64,000 bases of DNA from Locusta migratoria (GCA_026315105.1 CM048745.1:743786506-743850505), one strand, 5' to 3'. Positions 22,620-35,139 are shown, numbered from the stretch's first letter. The notes: a model not told the origin generated them from the letters alone. A program made the numbers and translations.

Positions 22620-24850
22620 TCTAGTAAAACTATCAACATCACTGGCATCAAGAAGACAGATAAAACCAACCGAATGATGAACAACCTTCTTGAATTCCGG
22701 CAACCCACGCGTAATGGAAATATTTTAGACCTTATAGCCACGAACAGGTGTGACCTTATTAACGATGTCTGTGTAGAGACAGGAATTAGTGATCATGATA
22801 TTGTCATAGCGTCGATGGTGACGAAAGTTCGTAAACCAATCAAGAAGGCTAGGAGCGTGTTTTTGTTGGGAAGAGCTGATAAGCAAATGTTAGGATCGCA
22901 CTTAGAAAATGAATGGGCATCGTTTAATTCTGGGACTATGGATGTAGAGGAATTGTGTACTAAATTTAAGTGCATTGTAAATAAAGGGTTAGAGAAATAT
23001 GTGCCAGTAAAGACGATTAAGAATGGAAAAGATCCACCGTGGTATAATAATAATGTTAGAAAGCTGTTGAGAAAGCAAAGACTGTTGCAGTCTCGATTCA
23101 AAAAAGAACACGCAAATGATGACAGGCAAAAGCTAGTAGAGATTCGTGCGTCTATAAAAAGATCGATGCGCGAAGCATACAATAATTATCACAGCCATAC
23201 CTTACCAAAAGATCTTTCCGAGAACCCGAAAAAATTCTGGTCGTATGTAAAATCGATAAGCGGGTCAAAGCCCACTGTCCAGTCACTCGTTGATCATTCC
23301 GGGGCAGTAATAGAAGGAAGCAAACGGAAAGCTGAGTTTCTAAATTTAACCTTTAAGAAATCTTTCACGCAGGAGGACCGCACAAATGTACCATCATTTG
23401 ATCAACGTACAAATTCCGAAATGGAGGACATAGCAATAGGTATTTCCGGTGTAGAGAAGCAGCTGAGAGAGCTAAATACGAAAAAGTCTGCTGGTCCGGA
23501 TGGAATACCAGTTCGGTTTTACAAAGACTATTCTGCGGCGTAGCCCCCGCCCCCCCCCCCCCCTACTTAGCTTGCATTTATCGCGAATCTTTAATTCAGC
23601 GCAAAGTTCCTAGTGATTGGAAAAAAGCGCAGGTGACTCCCGCTTATAAGAAAGGAAAGAGAACTGACCCACACAATTACAGGCCAATATCGTTGACATC
23701 AGTTTCATGTAGAATTTTGGAGCATATTCTCAGTTCAAATATAGTAAATTTCCTTAAAACGGAAAAGCTTCTTTCTGTGAATCAGCAAGGTTTTAGGAAA
23801 CATCGTTCATGTGAATCTCAGCTTGCCCTTTTCTCACATGACATCTTGGATGAAGGGCAACAGGCGGATTGTGTTTTTCTCGACTTCAAAAAGGCGTTCG
23901 ACGCGGTGCCACACTGCAGACTGCTAACGAAGATACGAGCTTATGGAATAGGTTCACATATTTGCGACTGGCTGGAAGACTTCCTAAGTAATAGAACACA
24001 ATACGTTGTTCTCGACGGCGAATGATCATCAGAGGCGAGTGTATCGTCAGGCGTACCCCAGGGGAGTGTGATAGGACCGCTATTATTTTCTATCTATATA
24101 AATTATCTGATGGACAGAGTAACTTGTAAGAATGGCAGCTAGCTCTCAATGTAGAAAAATGTAAGGTGATGCGCATGAGTAGGAAAAATAATCCCATAAT
24201 GTTCGAATACAGCATTAGTAGTGAGCTTTTTGATGCTGTTGCGTCGTTCTAATATCTAGGCGTAACATTGCAGAGCGATATGAAATGGAACGAACACGTA
24301 AGGACAGTTGTGAGTAAGGCGGACAGCCGACTTCGGTTTATTGGGAGAATTTTGGGAAGATGTACTTCACCTGTAAAGGAGACCGCGTATGAAACGTTTG
24401 TACGACCACGTCTTGAGTATTGCTCAAGTGTTTGGGACCCGCAGCAGATCAGTTTAAGGGAAGACATATAGGCAGTTCAGAGGCGAGCAGCTAGGTTTGT
24501 TACCGATAGGTTCGACCAATGAGCGAGTGTCACGGAAATGGTTTGGCATCTCAATTGGGGATCGCTGGAGGAAAGACGACCGTCTTTTCGTGAATTTCTG
24601 TTGAGGAAATTTAGAGGGCCGGAATTTGAAGCTGAGTGTAGTACGTTCTTACTGCCGCCTACTTACATTTCGCGTGGTGATCACAAAGACAAGATAAGAG
24701 AAATTGGGGCTCGTACAGAGGCATATAGGCGTTTTTTTCCCTCGTTCTATTTGGGTGTGGAATAGGAAAGGAAATGCCTAGTAATGGTACAGTGTACCCT
24801 CCGCCACGCACCTTACGATGAATTGCGGAGTTTGTATGCAGATGTAGATT
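22620..24850 (+). mobile_element. CR1/Jockey-like LINE, longest copy of the family
   Basis: + strand, 5'-truncated within the endonuclease. 22674-23543 encodes the endonuclease end (GNILDLIATNRCDLINDVC, then GISDHDIV with the SDH motif), a linker (YNNNVRKLLRKQRLLQSRFK) and RT motif 0 (TKKSAGPDGIP). A poly(C) tract at 23544-23563 breaks the frame. From 23633, YKKGKRTDPHNYRPISLTSV, VFLDFKKAFDAVPH, QYVVLDGE, then a stop. The ADD box region is deleted near 24127. Then LQSDMKWNEHV and RPRLEYCSSVWDP. 3' end near 24850 with an AGATGTAGAT tail. Confidence 0.9.
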
Positions 24851-25421
24851 ATGTTTATGCTACTATTATGTATGGAACAGTACTGAGAACAGAATGAATA
24901 ATAATAATAAATTTAAAAAAAAAGGAGGAAAACATTATTTTTTCATAGAAGAAAAAAACATGTCAGATTTAGAAGTTTCCAGCGTGCTGTGTTTCAGTAC
25001 CACATTCTCACTCAGAGAGCGCTTCACCAACATTGGCTGTGGTCAATGATAAACTATTTAGTGATACTAAAAATGGTTAAGTGTTTAAGAAGATGGGAAA
25101 TAGTACTGTGTCGTCTTTCTCTTGCCAGTACTAGTGATGTTTAAAACAACAGATGTGACTAAGGGACCCAGTATGCACTAACCATGTGTGATGTTATACA
25201 GTTTTTACATATTCGATATCATCTCTTGATTAATGTTACATATCATACCCACTTTTAAATAAATCAAAGTAAGTTAGCCATAATAATACTCACCTGTTCT
25301 TCCCTCCTTCTCCTTCTTTTATTCTTGTAAGAAAATTATTTGTTTCTCATTTATTGGTGTTCATTGTGTGCAAACTCTACAGTTTACAAACATGGAGATT
25401 CAGTGACACTTTATTTTTCAG
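24851..25421. other. End of intron 2, no recognised feature
   Basis: AT-rich, with an A-rich run near 24900-24925. Ends in the polypyrimidine tract and acceptor AG of LRR exon 3. No element called. Confidence 0.5.
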
Positions 25422-25553
25422 ATGTTACAGTATTGTTACTTGCGAGATAATTTTATTAATGAAATTCCTGTGGAATTCATGGAATGCGTGAAACATATCA
25501 CTAAGCTAGATCTGACAGGAAACCCTGTTTCTCCACTTTCTCCAGAAATAGAG
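25422..25553 (+). CDS. Leucine-rich repeat protein, coding exon 3
   Basis: The acceptor TTATTTTTCAG precedes 25422 and the donor GAG|GTAAAT follows 25553. The 132 bases are 44 codons in phase 0 on both sides, matching exons 2 and 4. They encode two further LRR units, MLQYCYLRDNFINEIPVEF and KHITKLDLTGNPVSPLSPEI. The repeat periodicity carries straight on from exon 2, so the assignment holds across the 20.9-kb intron. No other open exon with LRR content was seen between them. Confidence 0.85.
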
Positions 25554-28500
25554 GTAAATTATTTATTTATTGTTTTTGAAACTTATTATACTATAGACAC
25601 AAAGTGTGATATTGTCAGTGAAAATAAGTACCTTTGCTACAGAAATTGTTTAAAAACTTGAAAAATATCCTTTACTATAGTAATGTTAGTTTCTATCGAT
25701 AGCATTCTTTCCTGAGGAATTATGTCCTAGGATAACACTCCACTTATCTCTATCATCTCTTTGCACGAGGAAGAAATGTAAGATCAGTGGAAATAGGAAT
25801 TGTAGGAGCCATGCAATATGCCTTCATGTCCAGAAAAAAAAAAAAAAAAAAAAAACAACACAGCAGAAGAGAATAGCAGATCGTTGGATAGTTTTTTTCT
25901 TTGTTGACTGGTAAGATCGATCTGTTTCCGTACTTTTTTTTTTTCCTTCCTTGAAAACTACAGATCCGATCACTCCTCTAGCGGAGTAAGCTATGCAAAT
26001 AATATTCAATATGCTTCAAGTTTTACAAAACATTTTGCTGTCATTGGGTCTCATATAGGTATGATAGTAGTAGAGACAGCTAAAAACGAATGTATGATGG
26101 GAGTGCTTTTGGGCAAATGACCTGACAAAGGAGATTTCCAGTTGCAAGAACGATCTTTCGGGTATTCATGATTTTTCACATTAAGAAAGACTCGATAACT
26201 TATGTAAGTCATGAACTATGATGAGTTGACCATCGTGCGTCGTTTTCACTGGTCAGGCAGGATTCAAAACTTGGGAGCAGGAGTTCTGCACACACAGTTT
26301 CAAAGCGACAAAATTATTGCGACAAATTTATTGCATTTTTGCATAAACGTCATTAGTTCACTCATTAAGTATAATTATAACGCTGTTATTAGTGACTTAT
26401 TTTGCAGCCTTATGATATCTTAAATGACTGAGCCCAAACGAAAGGCAATGGCATTGTGAACGTGATGCTTTACATCTGGTGATTCAGAAGAATATTGTGC
26501 ACTGTTCGTCAGTCGTGTGTCCCTCGCAACTGCCTGTAGCTCCATCAAAAGAGGGTCAAACTTCTGATCTACACACCCACAGCAGGCTTCGCTTAAGAAG
26601 CAGACACGTCATCTCAGAGCTAATGACACGTTGCTACGTCTCTCTTTCTGCTTGTTCCACTGGTGGCTACAGCTAACCGCCAATTTCCGCATGGTATGAG
26701 CTCCTTGCATTTGAAGTAGAAAGTAATGTGCCGATGTCACACCTTTAAAGAAAGTAACTGAGATTATTCAACCAAACAGACATGTAAATATTAAGTGAAT
26801 TTGTTATCATGTTTCTGTGTCATCCCGTAAGTAACTCGGCGGTAACATCAGTGCCAAAGAGCTCTAAAACTTGCACTGCAATACGTTCAGCGTGCTGAGT
26901 GTTGAACTCATTTTCCGTAGAGTGCTTCTGGCTCGGTACACAGTGTAGTTCACTTACTCCCTGATGGTACCAATTATAAATGATGTCTCCACTCTGTCAC
27001 ATTATTCAAATGAGAATTACAGGCATTTAGTATGACGGCACAGACAGGCAGACAGACCTTGTAGAGACTATCCATACGCAACTAGGGCTTGACACTCAAC
27101 TACGTCGGATTGTAGGACTCATTTTCCGCCCGTGAAATACTTTCTCAGCAGTGGGTGAATAAGCATCCACATTCTGGTACCACACACATAACGAGACAAA
27201 TATTATGCCAATTAATCGCAGTGAAACACCATATGGTTGTGTCTTTCTGGCAGCATCTATCTTTACCGTTTTCTATTTTCTGCTTTGCAGTAGACTGTCA
27301 CCTAGTTTTGGAAGTGAAAAGCAATTGTTGCAGTCCACCACACCATAATTCACACCTACACACTTTCCGGAACTGTAGATGTTTCATAATATATGACACT
27401 GGATGCAATTTTATATCTATCCCCTCTGCTTCTCGCTGTCAGCTTTTTTTATTATTATTTTATTTTAGACTTTATTCTACTGTTATTCTAAAAACATAAA
27501 TGCCTCCATTCATACAGCTCCACCAATCAAAATGCAGTTCAATAAGTGACATAAATTCGTTTTGACAGATAAACAATATTATAGTAGTAACTGGCAAGTG
27601 TGGCGAATTCTATGAGTCACCTGACGATTACGAATGCAGGTGTTTCGTAGGATTCTTGTAGTTGATGTTGCAGTCGTACCCATTTAAAATACAGGAATAG
27701 TAAAAACTTCCGGCTTTAAACACACGTTTTTAGTGGGATTTGACTGTATGACTACAGTTGCATCAGTACACAGGTGGTGATATATTGTCGAGTCTGTGAA
27801 GATTCTCTCATTTCTTTAGTACAGGCTACGTTAGAAAGCGGCTATTGGAATTATTGAAATGAAGTGAGCATATGGCATTATTGGCCGGTACATACCGCCC
27901 GGGATTGTTCAGCCACATTACTATTTATTTTATCTCGAATTTAACATACTGCTATAATAATGCCAGAGGGTAGGAAACACGTCATCTGCATCCACGGCAC
28001 AACAACCAATTACGAAAACAGGAGATTTTCCATGCCGTAAATTACGAGACACATTGTAATCTGCTCTTCAGATTAGCTCCTCGTAGGCGAAAATGTAAAT
28101 TACTTATGATTATTGCTTATTACGCACAATTATGTTTAACTGTTTTTCAGACATTAAACGTAAAGGCACTTCAACGGTATTCATTCATCAGGCATTGTCT
28201 GTGAAGAGGCCAAAACATGTGAAATACTTGTGGGAGTGGAAAGTGTATTTATTAAATGGACCATACGTTTCGTAACAAAGGAAATACTGCAGCAAACTGA
28301 ATGCTTAATTGTAAAATATAAACTTGTGTAATGGCTGTCATTTCAATTGCTTAGCACTTATTTGCCGAATTCATTATTTATCTTACGGTTTAACTTTCTG
28401 TCTTCTTAGTCCTATTCAGACAGGTGTATCTTATATTGCACTGAGCAGATAAACGAGTGTATCAAATGTTGAGGGTTCCTGGTTCCATTCTCTGCTCTTT

Positions 28501-29022
28501 CTTGATGGTCTGCTGGTCATCAGAAGATAAGACACCTCCGACACTTACCATGTCAGCACTAGATTAAGCCCAACAACACACACGTTGCACACGGCAGACG
28601 GCGTAACGCTGTGTCGCGATAGTTGCAATATAACTGCTTCTGATGGTTTACCGCGAAACGTGAAAACCGCCTTACAGATTAGAACTTTTATTTTCGCTTG
28701 CCTCCATTCGTGGGTTTCTTCTAAATAAATTCTCGGCAATTTCACACTTAAGAACATTTTCAGTTATCAAATTAATCCCATAGGAATTATCCAAGTGTAA
28801 CTGCTAGATCACTCGACTGATTTAAATAATATTCAATTTTTGTATGAATATGGCTCGGAAAGTGACGTCAATTTTTTTACAGTCCATCTCCTGTAGCCTA
28901 ACTGAATACTCTCTGAATGATCTGACAATTGCGTTAATTCTGTAAAGGTCTGTGGCAACTGTGGGTCAGTGATGAATGAAGCAGTGATATTCGCCGATGA
29001 AAGGAGGACGCGGGTGTATTTC

Positions 29023-29183
29023 AAATGTTTGTAAAGTCTATGGGACTTAACTACGGGGTCATCAGTCCCTAAACTTACAAACTACTTATGAACTAACTAA
29101 GACTAAGGACGGCACAAATATCCATGCCCGAGGGGGGATTCGAACCCCCGACCGTAGTGGCCGTGACTGGAGCGCCTCAGGCT
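29023..29183 (-). mobile_element. tRNA-derived SINE, 5'-truncated
   Basis: Exact 10-bp target-site duplication GGTGTATTTC at 29013-29022 and 29184-29193. Minus strand: B box GGTTCGAATCCCCCC, then the family tail (GGGACTGATGACCCCGTAG). The A-box half is cut short. Inserted only in the left arm of the giant inverted repeat. Confidence 0.87.
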
Positions 29184-29204
29184 GGTGTATTTCCCTCCTT
29201 TCAT

Positions 29205-29960
29205 GTCCCCATGTCTACATATAAAAATGTTCTGTTGGTTTGTGTATAGCCTTTAATCTCCGAAAGTACTGGATCCATTGCTTTGAAATTCTGACACGAC
29301 GTTGCATTCTAGACCAGGAGGGCTTTTAGGTGAACATTTCTTGAATCTATTGTGTATAGCCCATATGCGCTACTTTTGCGATTTTCTTATGGACCTTTTT
29401 CCCATTATAAAGTTAATATAAATTCATATATGACATACATTGAAAAATTTGCTATATGAAAACCTGCACATATTGTATTAAACCGTTTTGTCAACATTTC
29501 AAAGCTTTTGGTCAAGAACTTTCGGAAATATACGATTTTGAACTTAACACTAAACAAGGCTCCGGGATAGAAAGAGTTCTGAGATGAGATAAAGGAGGAG
29601 ACGAATAGGGAAAATGTAATTATTATATGTAAATGGAGAGGAAGGAGTGCAGATGCAAAGAAAGAAGGGGAAAGAGAAACGGATAGACAAGAAGATGGGG
29701 AGGAGAAGATGGACAGGGTAGTGGGGGAGGAGGATATGGACAGAAAGGGGGGAGGAGGTTATTGACAAAGAGAAGAGAACAAGGAGAGGTGCAGAGAGAG
29801 GGCAGAGATAAGGGGAGCAGAGAATGTAGGACGTATATCCAATTCCCATCCTCGAGGCAGTAGGAAATTACGTATATAAGAAATGTGTGGTTACTTTTAT
29901 TTTTATTTTGCATTTAATCTTTAACAAAACACAGCAACGCGTGGACGGGTGCAGCTAGTG
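29205..29960 (+). mobile_element. Helitron/Helentron-like fragment
   Basis: Starts around CTACATATAAAAATGTTCTG and GAAAGTACTGGATCCATTGC, and ends in ACGCGTGGACGGGTGCAGCTAGT. By recall, that layout is typical of insect Helentron-type non-autonomous elements, which end near CTAG. A purine-rich block fills 29570-29830. The terminal ~90 bases also occur in the right arm (about 37560-37700, inverted), so the element was present before the arms diverged and its middle was lost on one side or gained on the other. Confidence 0.4.
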
Positions 29961-30161
29961 CCATAGTAAGTAAAGTAACACATCGTTCAGTCACAAGAAT
30001 CATTCGATGTCCGAAATTTCATAAATAAAGGGTTGTGAGGGATATTTATGCAGGAAGGGAAGTAAGTCTTGGAGTTGATGGTGTTTACGGTCCGGATTGC
30101 TTTTACGGAAATGCATCACGTACGACTTCACAACCCGAGCATGTAATTCACAGAAAATGTT

Positions 30162-30626
30162 TTAGGTAATTATGAATTTTGTAGCTTTAGAAGTCATTGA
30201 AACATTCCACATTGATATTTTATGAATCTTTATTGTTGTTTGTGTTTTTACATATTCGCACACACACACACATACACACACACACACACACATACACACC
30301 ACACACTGCTTGATGTTTTGAGTAGGGACTACTAATAGCCTACCCATCCACCATACTAATACTTCCCTAAGGCGTCTTGGAACTGATTCCACTAAATGCC
30401 TTGATAATGTTGCATGGTGGTTTATTTCCCACCATGTGTGCTCTATATTTTGCCAAAGTTCGCTTGCATTTCTTGATCCAAGGGGCAACGATCTGCTTAT
30501 TTCCGCCCACATACTTTCAATTGGATTAAGGTCCGGAGACCACGGAAGGAACTCCATCAGCTTTATTCGTTCTTGGGTGCGAAACCATTCCTGAACGGCG
30601 CGGCTCTGATGGGTGGGGCTGTGGTC
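30162..30626 (-). pseudogene. Tc1-like transposase, C-terminal part
   Basis: From 30626 on the minus strand: DHSPTHQSRAVQEWFRTQER, then LMEFLPWSPDLNPIESMWAE, the second Asp and the Glu of the DDE triad with 35 residues between them (DD35E spacing). A C-terminal region (LVESVPRRLREVLVWW) follows and runs out into a (CA)n tract. The preceding bases read TATATTTACAG, a good splice acceptor. The N-terminal part lies 5.3 kb away at 35888-36720. Confidence 0.8.
30258..30301. repeat. (CA)n microsatellite at transposase 3' end
   Basis: CA repeat with TA interruptions. It extends the transposase reading frame as an artificial Cys-Val run on the minus strand, so the true end of that protein is unclear. 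Confidence 0.88.
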
Positions 30627-30892
30627 CTGTAAATATATAGGTATCCAGTTATTTCATCTATGTATATTTGAAGAACGTATTTAGAATTACCGTACTGTTT
30701 AATGTTTCGTTAACGGTGTCTAACAAGTCAGGTTCAAATATCGCTAAGAGGCCTTCGTCAGTTAGACATTTCCACGTCCATCATGTTACGAGTATCCTAT
30801 CCTCAATGTCAGATTGCGCGTGACTGGCTTAATCAGAATAAGCTTTGCAGTTTAGAGCTGATAAGAAGACCACCGGAAAATTACCCAATAGC

Positions 30893-33800
30893 CCAGTCAA
30901 ATGGTTTTTTCGTAACAAAATTCCGAAAGTTTTTTTCTCAGCGATTCTCAATGTTTTTGGGGGGCGCTGAATTCGAATTTCACTTTTGCTGCCTTGCAGG
31001 AGGTCGGCTTCACAACGAAAAATTCAAAAAACCTCAAAATTTTCGCACTTTTTTCAGTTTCTTGCCTATATCTCGAAAACTATGCGTTTCTCGAAGATGT
31101 TCATTCCGAGCAAAATTAAAGTAAACAAAATTTCCTACAAAATGCACTACTCTTGTTTGATTTTCTGACGAGCAGTATAGGCGCTAGAACTCACTGACAA
31201 AGGGCAAATTTTTGGCCCTTCTACGAAAATGTCAAAAACGCACAATTTCACGCTCTACAACACAAGAAATATACATGTTATTAACAAAATCCCTACACCA
31301 CGTGAAAGTATATCAAATTTCCTACAAGGAACGTCTATAATATTCCATTTTCTGGCAATGGAGGGAAACACCATAAAGAAAATTACGAGCAATGCTTTCT
31401 CCGCCCTATAGTGTAACGCCCCCTCCCACCTGTCTATCTATCGCCGGCGCTATATTTTCAATATGTTGCACTGAAAAGTGATGTTTTGAATGGATTAAAG
31501 AGAAAGTATGTTTAAAAAAATCATTTTAAAATTATATTTAGATCGCATCAGGTACATGCCATTGAACAGAAAGCTGAAGTTACATAGAAACATGAAGTAC
31601 ATGTATCATGAAATGAGAGAATGACGAGTTCAGGATTGGGTCATCTCTTCCTATAGGTTTTCCAACCGGAAAAAAGACTGCCTTTAGTGTTACAATATGG
31701 TTACAAAAGACAAATGATTTGTGTAGCGATACTTGTATGAAGAAATATCTGTACTGATGTCATATGCACAGTTATTTTATTCGTCTCTATTTGGGTGTTT
31801 TCGGCACAGTCAATGTTTCTTGACCACGTGAAGGTCCAGGTAAAGGATCTCGAGCAACGTAAGGTCCAGGTAATCTATCGGGGGCTTTGCAGAGTCCAGG
31901 CTGAACAGTCAGTTGATCTTCAACCGAAAAACATGTAACAATGATTAATATTATGACAGAGAAAAATTGATTAAAAAAGGCGCATAATGCTGGAAAATGT
32001 TACATGATTTAATACCTTCTTTCACCTCAGCTGCTTCAGACAGTGGTGCTGCAAGTGGCTCGTCCAAATCCTCTTCGTCTTCTGTATACAAAGTGTCGTC
32101 AATGTTCGAGCACAATCCTTCACATTGCTGGCACAGTTTCGTGCAGAAAAGTCCTGCTCGCCTGCACCCACACCGACCATAGCAATCCGTCTTGCATTTA
32201 CAAGATATAGGTTGCAGAAGAAGAGGTGAGAGAAATGAAGCAGATTGCCCAGCACTAATTATACAATGTGCAATGGCTGCTGATTTTTCTTCCATTTCTC
32301 TGGATCCCCTCGCTTTTTGCTCAGCACCACAACGTCCATGAAAACTCTAAGAGTCTCAGGAATGACATCCTCAGTTTCCTCTAGAAACCTTTCTGAAGCG
32401 GAGTATTGAGTCACATTGTATACTTGCGATCTTATGTCTTCACAATTATGACAGCAGCTGCTTCAATTATGGCACGCTTTTCTTCTTTCTCTGGTAGCCC
32501 CTGAATATCTCGATACCAGGATTCATTAATGATTTTGTGCCCAGTGGCTTTGAAACATGAAACATGAAGTTTGCTTCTTGTAATTAAAATGTCGCCGCCA
32601 TATTTCTGTAGCAGGTGTACTATACTGCGCCCATATTCGTTATTTTTCTCGCCAGTGTGAGCACATTTTCTCTAACGGCTAATTTCCTTATAGGGTACAC
32701 CAAATTACGTTTTGAGGGGAGCTTTTTTATTAGTATCTTGGCGTAATCCAGAGGCGGCACCTCTCCACATAAGAAACAATGAGTTTTAAAGGCAAACTCA
32801 GGTATAATTGAACATAACAGTTTTGATTCAGGATTTTCTTGAGCCCTCATTAAATAAGCAGCAATAGACTTTCCTGACACGTAATTCTTCCTACATTTTT
32901 CATGAACCTCAATTTCAGTGTTCCTCTTAAATATCAGAAACTTGCCATCCTGTCTCTTCTTACTGGCTTGAAGGAAAGATTTCAAAACTTTTTCTCTCAC
33001 AACACTCCTGTGTCCCACTTCTAACAGTTTATCATAAATTAGACATTCCGCACGAGACATTATGCATGCACATACAATAAAAACTTGTCACTAAAAAATA
33101 ATAATAATAATAATACTGCAGCTTTAAAGATTCGACCACAACACGTTGGCAACTCTGACCTGACTCAACTACCGCAAGATAAGATCAGATGGGTTGCTAG
33201 ACGCTCGAAAGTGTCTGGAGGAGGAACCTGTTAGCAGGGATGTGGCCAACAAAGGAATGGAAGGACCGTGCCGTAAGGGAGTGGGGACAGGGTCCGACCA
33301 CTTTGACTCAGCTGATGGACATTTAATGTATTTTCACGTGGTGTAGGAGGTTTTGTTAAATTTGATAACCTAATCGACAGCCATTCATTTCATAACACAG
33401 GCTGATTTCATATTCAGTTTTCTGCAAAGTGTTATGTAAATAAAATGTTCTAAATATAATTTCATAATGATTTTTTAAACATACTTTCTCTTTAATACAT
33501 TCAAAACATCTTTTCAGTGCAACACATTGAAAATATAGCGCCGGCGAGAGATAGGCAGGTGGGAGGGGGCGTTACACTATAGGACGTAGAAAGCATTGTT
33601 CGTAATTTTCTTTGTGGTGCTTCTCCCCATTACGAGAAAATGGAATATTATAGACGTCCCTTGTAGGAAATTTAATGTGCTTTCACGTGGTGTAGTGATT
33701 TTGTTGATAACATGTATATTGCTCTTTTTCATCGAGTTCTAGCGCCTATACTGGTCGTCATAAAATCAAACATGAGTAGTGCATTTTGTGGGAAATTTTA

Positions 33801-34037
33801 TCTACTTTAATTTTGCTCATAAAGAACATCTTCGAGAAACGCATAGTTTTCGAGATATAAGCAAGAAACTGAAAAAAGTGCGAAAATTTTGAGTTTTTTT
33901 GTTGTGAAGCCGACCTGCTACAAGGCAGCAAACTTGAAATTCGAATTCAGCGCCCCCAAAAACATACAGAACCGTTGAGAAAAAAAACTTTCGAAATTTT
34001 GTTACGAAACGGGCTGTTTTGAGCACCAATTGACTGG
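30893..34037 (-). mobile_element. Inverted-repeat element with CXC-motif protein remnant
   Basis: Arms of about 600 bp: 30893-31545 and 33455-34037 are inverted copies. Both tips read CCAGTCAA when viewed inward, and both arms contain GCCGGCG near a TATTTTCAATATGTTGC-type segment and AAAAGTGCGAAAATTTTGA-type sequence. The 1.9 kb between encodes a decayed protein on the minus strand. CAA may be a 3-bp target duplication if TAG/CTA are counted as part of the ends. It lies inside the 5.3-kb segment that splits the Tc1-like transposase, giving an inverted-repeat element within another. Confidence 0.7.
31951..33060 (-). pseudogene. CXC-motif protein of an unclassified transposon, broken
   Basis: The first piece (33060-32620) starts MSRAECLIYDKLLEVG and contains HEKCRKNYVSG and THCFLCGEVPP, which look like a spaced Cys/His zinc site. 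Weak continuity (ITRSKLHVSCFKATGHKI) follows between 32620 and 32300, with stops. The second piece (32295-31951) has CKCKTDCYGRCGCRRAGLFC and CQQCEGLCSN, a CXC motif of the tesmin/TSO1 style, then an acidic tail. Similar cysteine-rich proteins are common in arthropod repeats, but I cannot name the superfamily and see no DDE motif. DNA or metal binding is inference. Confidence 0.6.
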
Positions 34038-34399
34038 ACTACAACCAGGAGGACCCTCTATTGAATACCAGGCTTCTAACTGAAGTATAATGCGTACCAT
34101 CTATACCACTAACGTGACACCTGTATTAAGCAACTAACAGAAGTGCAGCTGCTACAGTCCAAAGTTACCGTGCCGTTAACTGAAGTAAACGTCATTTCTA
34201 TTACGAAATGTGTATTTCCATGCTGCCATGGGGATCACTTGCAACTAAATTATGACCAAACTAGCATGCAAACATATTAACTCCACGTTTCGTAATACAA
34301 ATTGCGTTAATCTCAGTTATTTGCTAACGACAAACAAGTACTCATCTTACAGCAAGAACGGAGGGTAGTACACAATTTGTTCAAAAGCCAGACAGCTTC

Positions 34400-34640
34400 T
34401 GTGAGTGAGTCGAAGGGAATGAAAGGGCCACAGTAGTTGGCAAGGGAATAAGACAGGGCTGTAGCCTTCCCCTAATGTTGTTCAATCTGTTCATTGAGCA
34501 GGCTGTGAAGGAGCGAAAGGAGAAATGTGGAGAAAGGATTACAGTTAAGGAGAAGAAGTAAAGACTTTGCGATTTGCTGATGACGTAGTAATTCTGTCAG
34601 AGACTGTAATGGACCTGGAAGAGCAACTGTAGACATTAAA
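34400..34640 (+). mobile_element. RTE-like LINE fragment (RT palm)
   Basis: Encodes GIRQGCSLPLMLFNLFIEQA-like sequence, then after a stop LRFADDVVILSETVMDLEEQ. The same family as 51735-59195, trimmed to the RT catalytic region. Lies inside the segment that splits the Tc1-like transposase. Confidence 0.75.
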
Positions 34641-34689
34641 AGTGGTGGATGAGTTTTGAGTTTTGTTGGATGTTGGGGGGGGGGGGGGG

Positions 34690-34916
34690 ATTGTGGTTTG
34701 AAAGGACTAGACTACTAAGGTCATCAGTCCCTGTTTCGGTTAAGGATGGGGAAGTAAATCGGCCGTGGCCTTTGAAAGGAACCATCCCGACATTCGCCTG
34801 CAGTAATTTAGGGGAATCAAGGAAAACCTAAATCAGGATAGCTGGAGGTGGATTTGAACCACCATCTTCCCGAAAGCAAGTCCAGTGTGCTAACCACTGC
34901 GCTACTTCGCTCGGTT
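34690..34916 (-). mobile_element. Third tRNA-derived SINE family
   Basis: Minus strand: A box GTAGCGCAGTGGTTAGCACA, B box GGTTCAAATCCACC, then a body ending with GGGACTGATGACCTTAGTAG and a C run (poly-G at 34675-34689 on +). The 5' head differs from the SINEs at 6525 and 16841, but the 3' core is the same. Confidence 0.8.
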
Positions 34917-35000
34917 GAGTTTTTATTTTTTGGTGTAAAATAAGTTCTGATGCTTGGAGCAGTGAAGATATAAAATGTAGAAGGCAATGGTACGAAAAGT

Positions 35001-35139
35001 AGGGGAAGTAGGAGATGCGCAAAAATATCAATTTCCTCGGGAAGACGCTAGCAATGCACTGATTTACCGATCTACTGACAAATCAGTGCATTTCCCGAGG
35101 AAATTGATATTATTTTTGCGCATCTCCTACTTCCCCTTA
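35001..35139. repeat. Near-perfect 139-bp hairpin
   Basis: The left arm 35001-35042 and right arm 35093-35139 are inverted copies (GGGGAAGTAGGAGATGCGC on the left, its complement on the right), differing by a 3-base indel. The loop itself holds a second palindrome, GCACTGATTT / AAATCAGTGC (35056-35065, 35080-35089). No coding content. The arms are far less diverged than those of the surrounding giant inverted repeat, so this hairpin is younger or maintained. Confidence 0.8.

Larger units (their letters stand above)
25877..30145 (+). repeat. Left arm of the giant inverted repeat
   Basis: Matches the right arm in reverse over its whole length, except for a segment at about 28275-29875 that is absent from the right arm. 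That segment holds a SINE (29023-29183) and part of a Helitron-like sequence. Short frames on opposite strands of the two arms encode the same peptides (for example NIVHCSSVVCPSQLPVA at 26485 here and near 40010 in the other arm), which confirms the inversion. No gene is implied by those peptides. Confidence 0.8.

Noticed and set aside
26479..26676. Conserved peptide found in both arms of the giant repeat
   Set aside because: Conservation follows from the inverted duplication itself. No start, family or codon pattern suggests a real gene.
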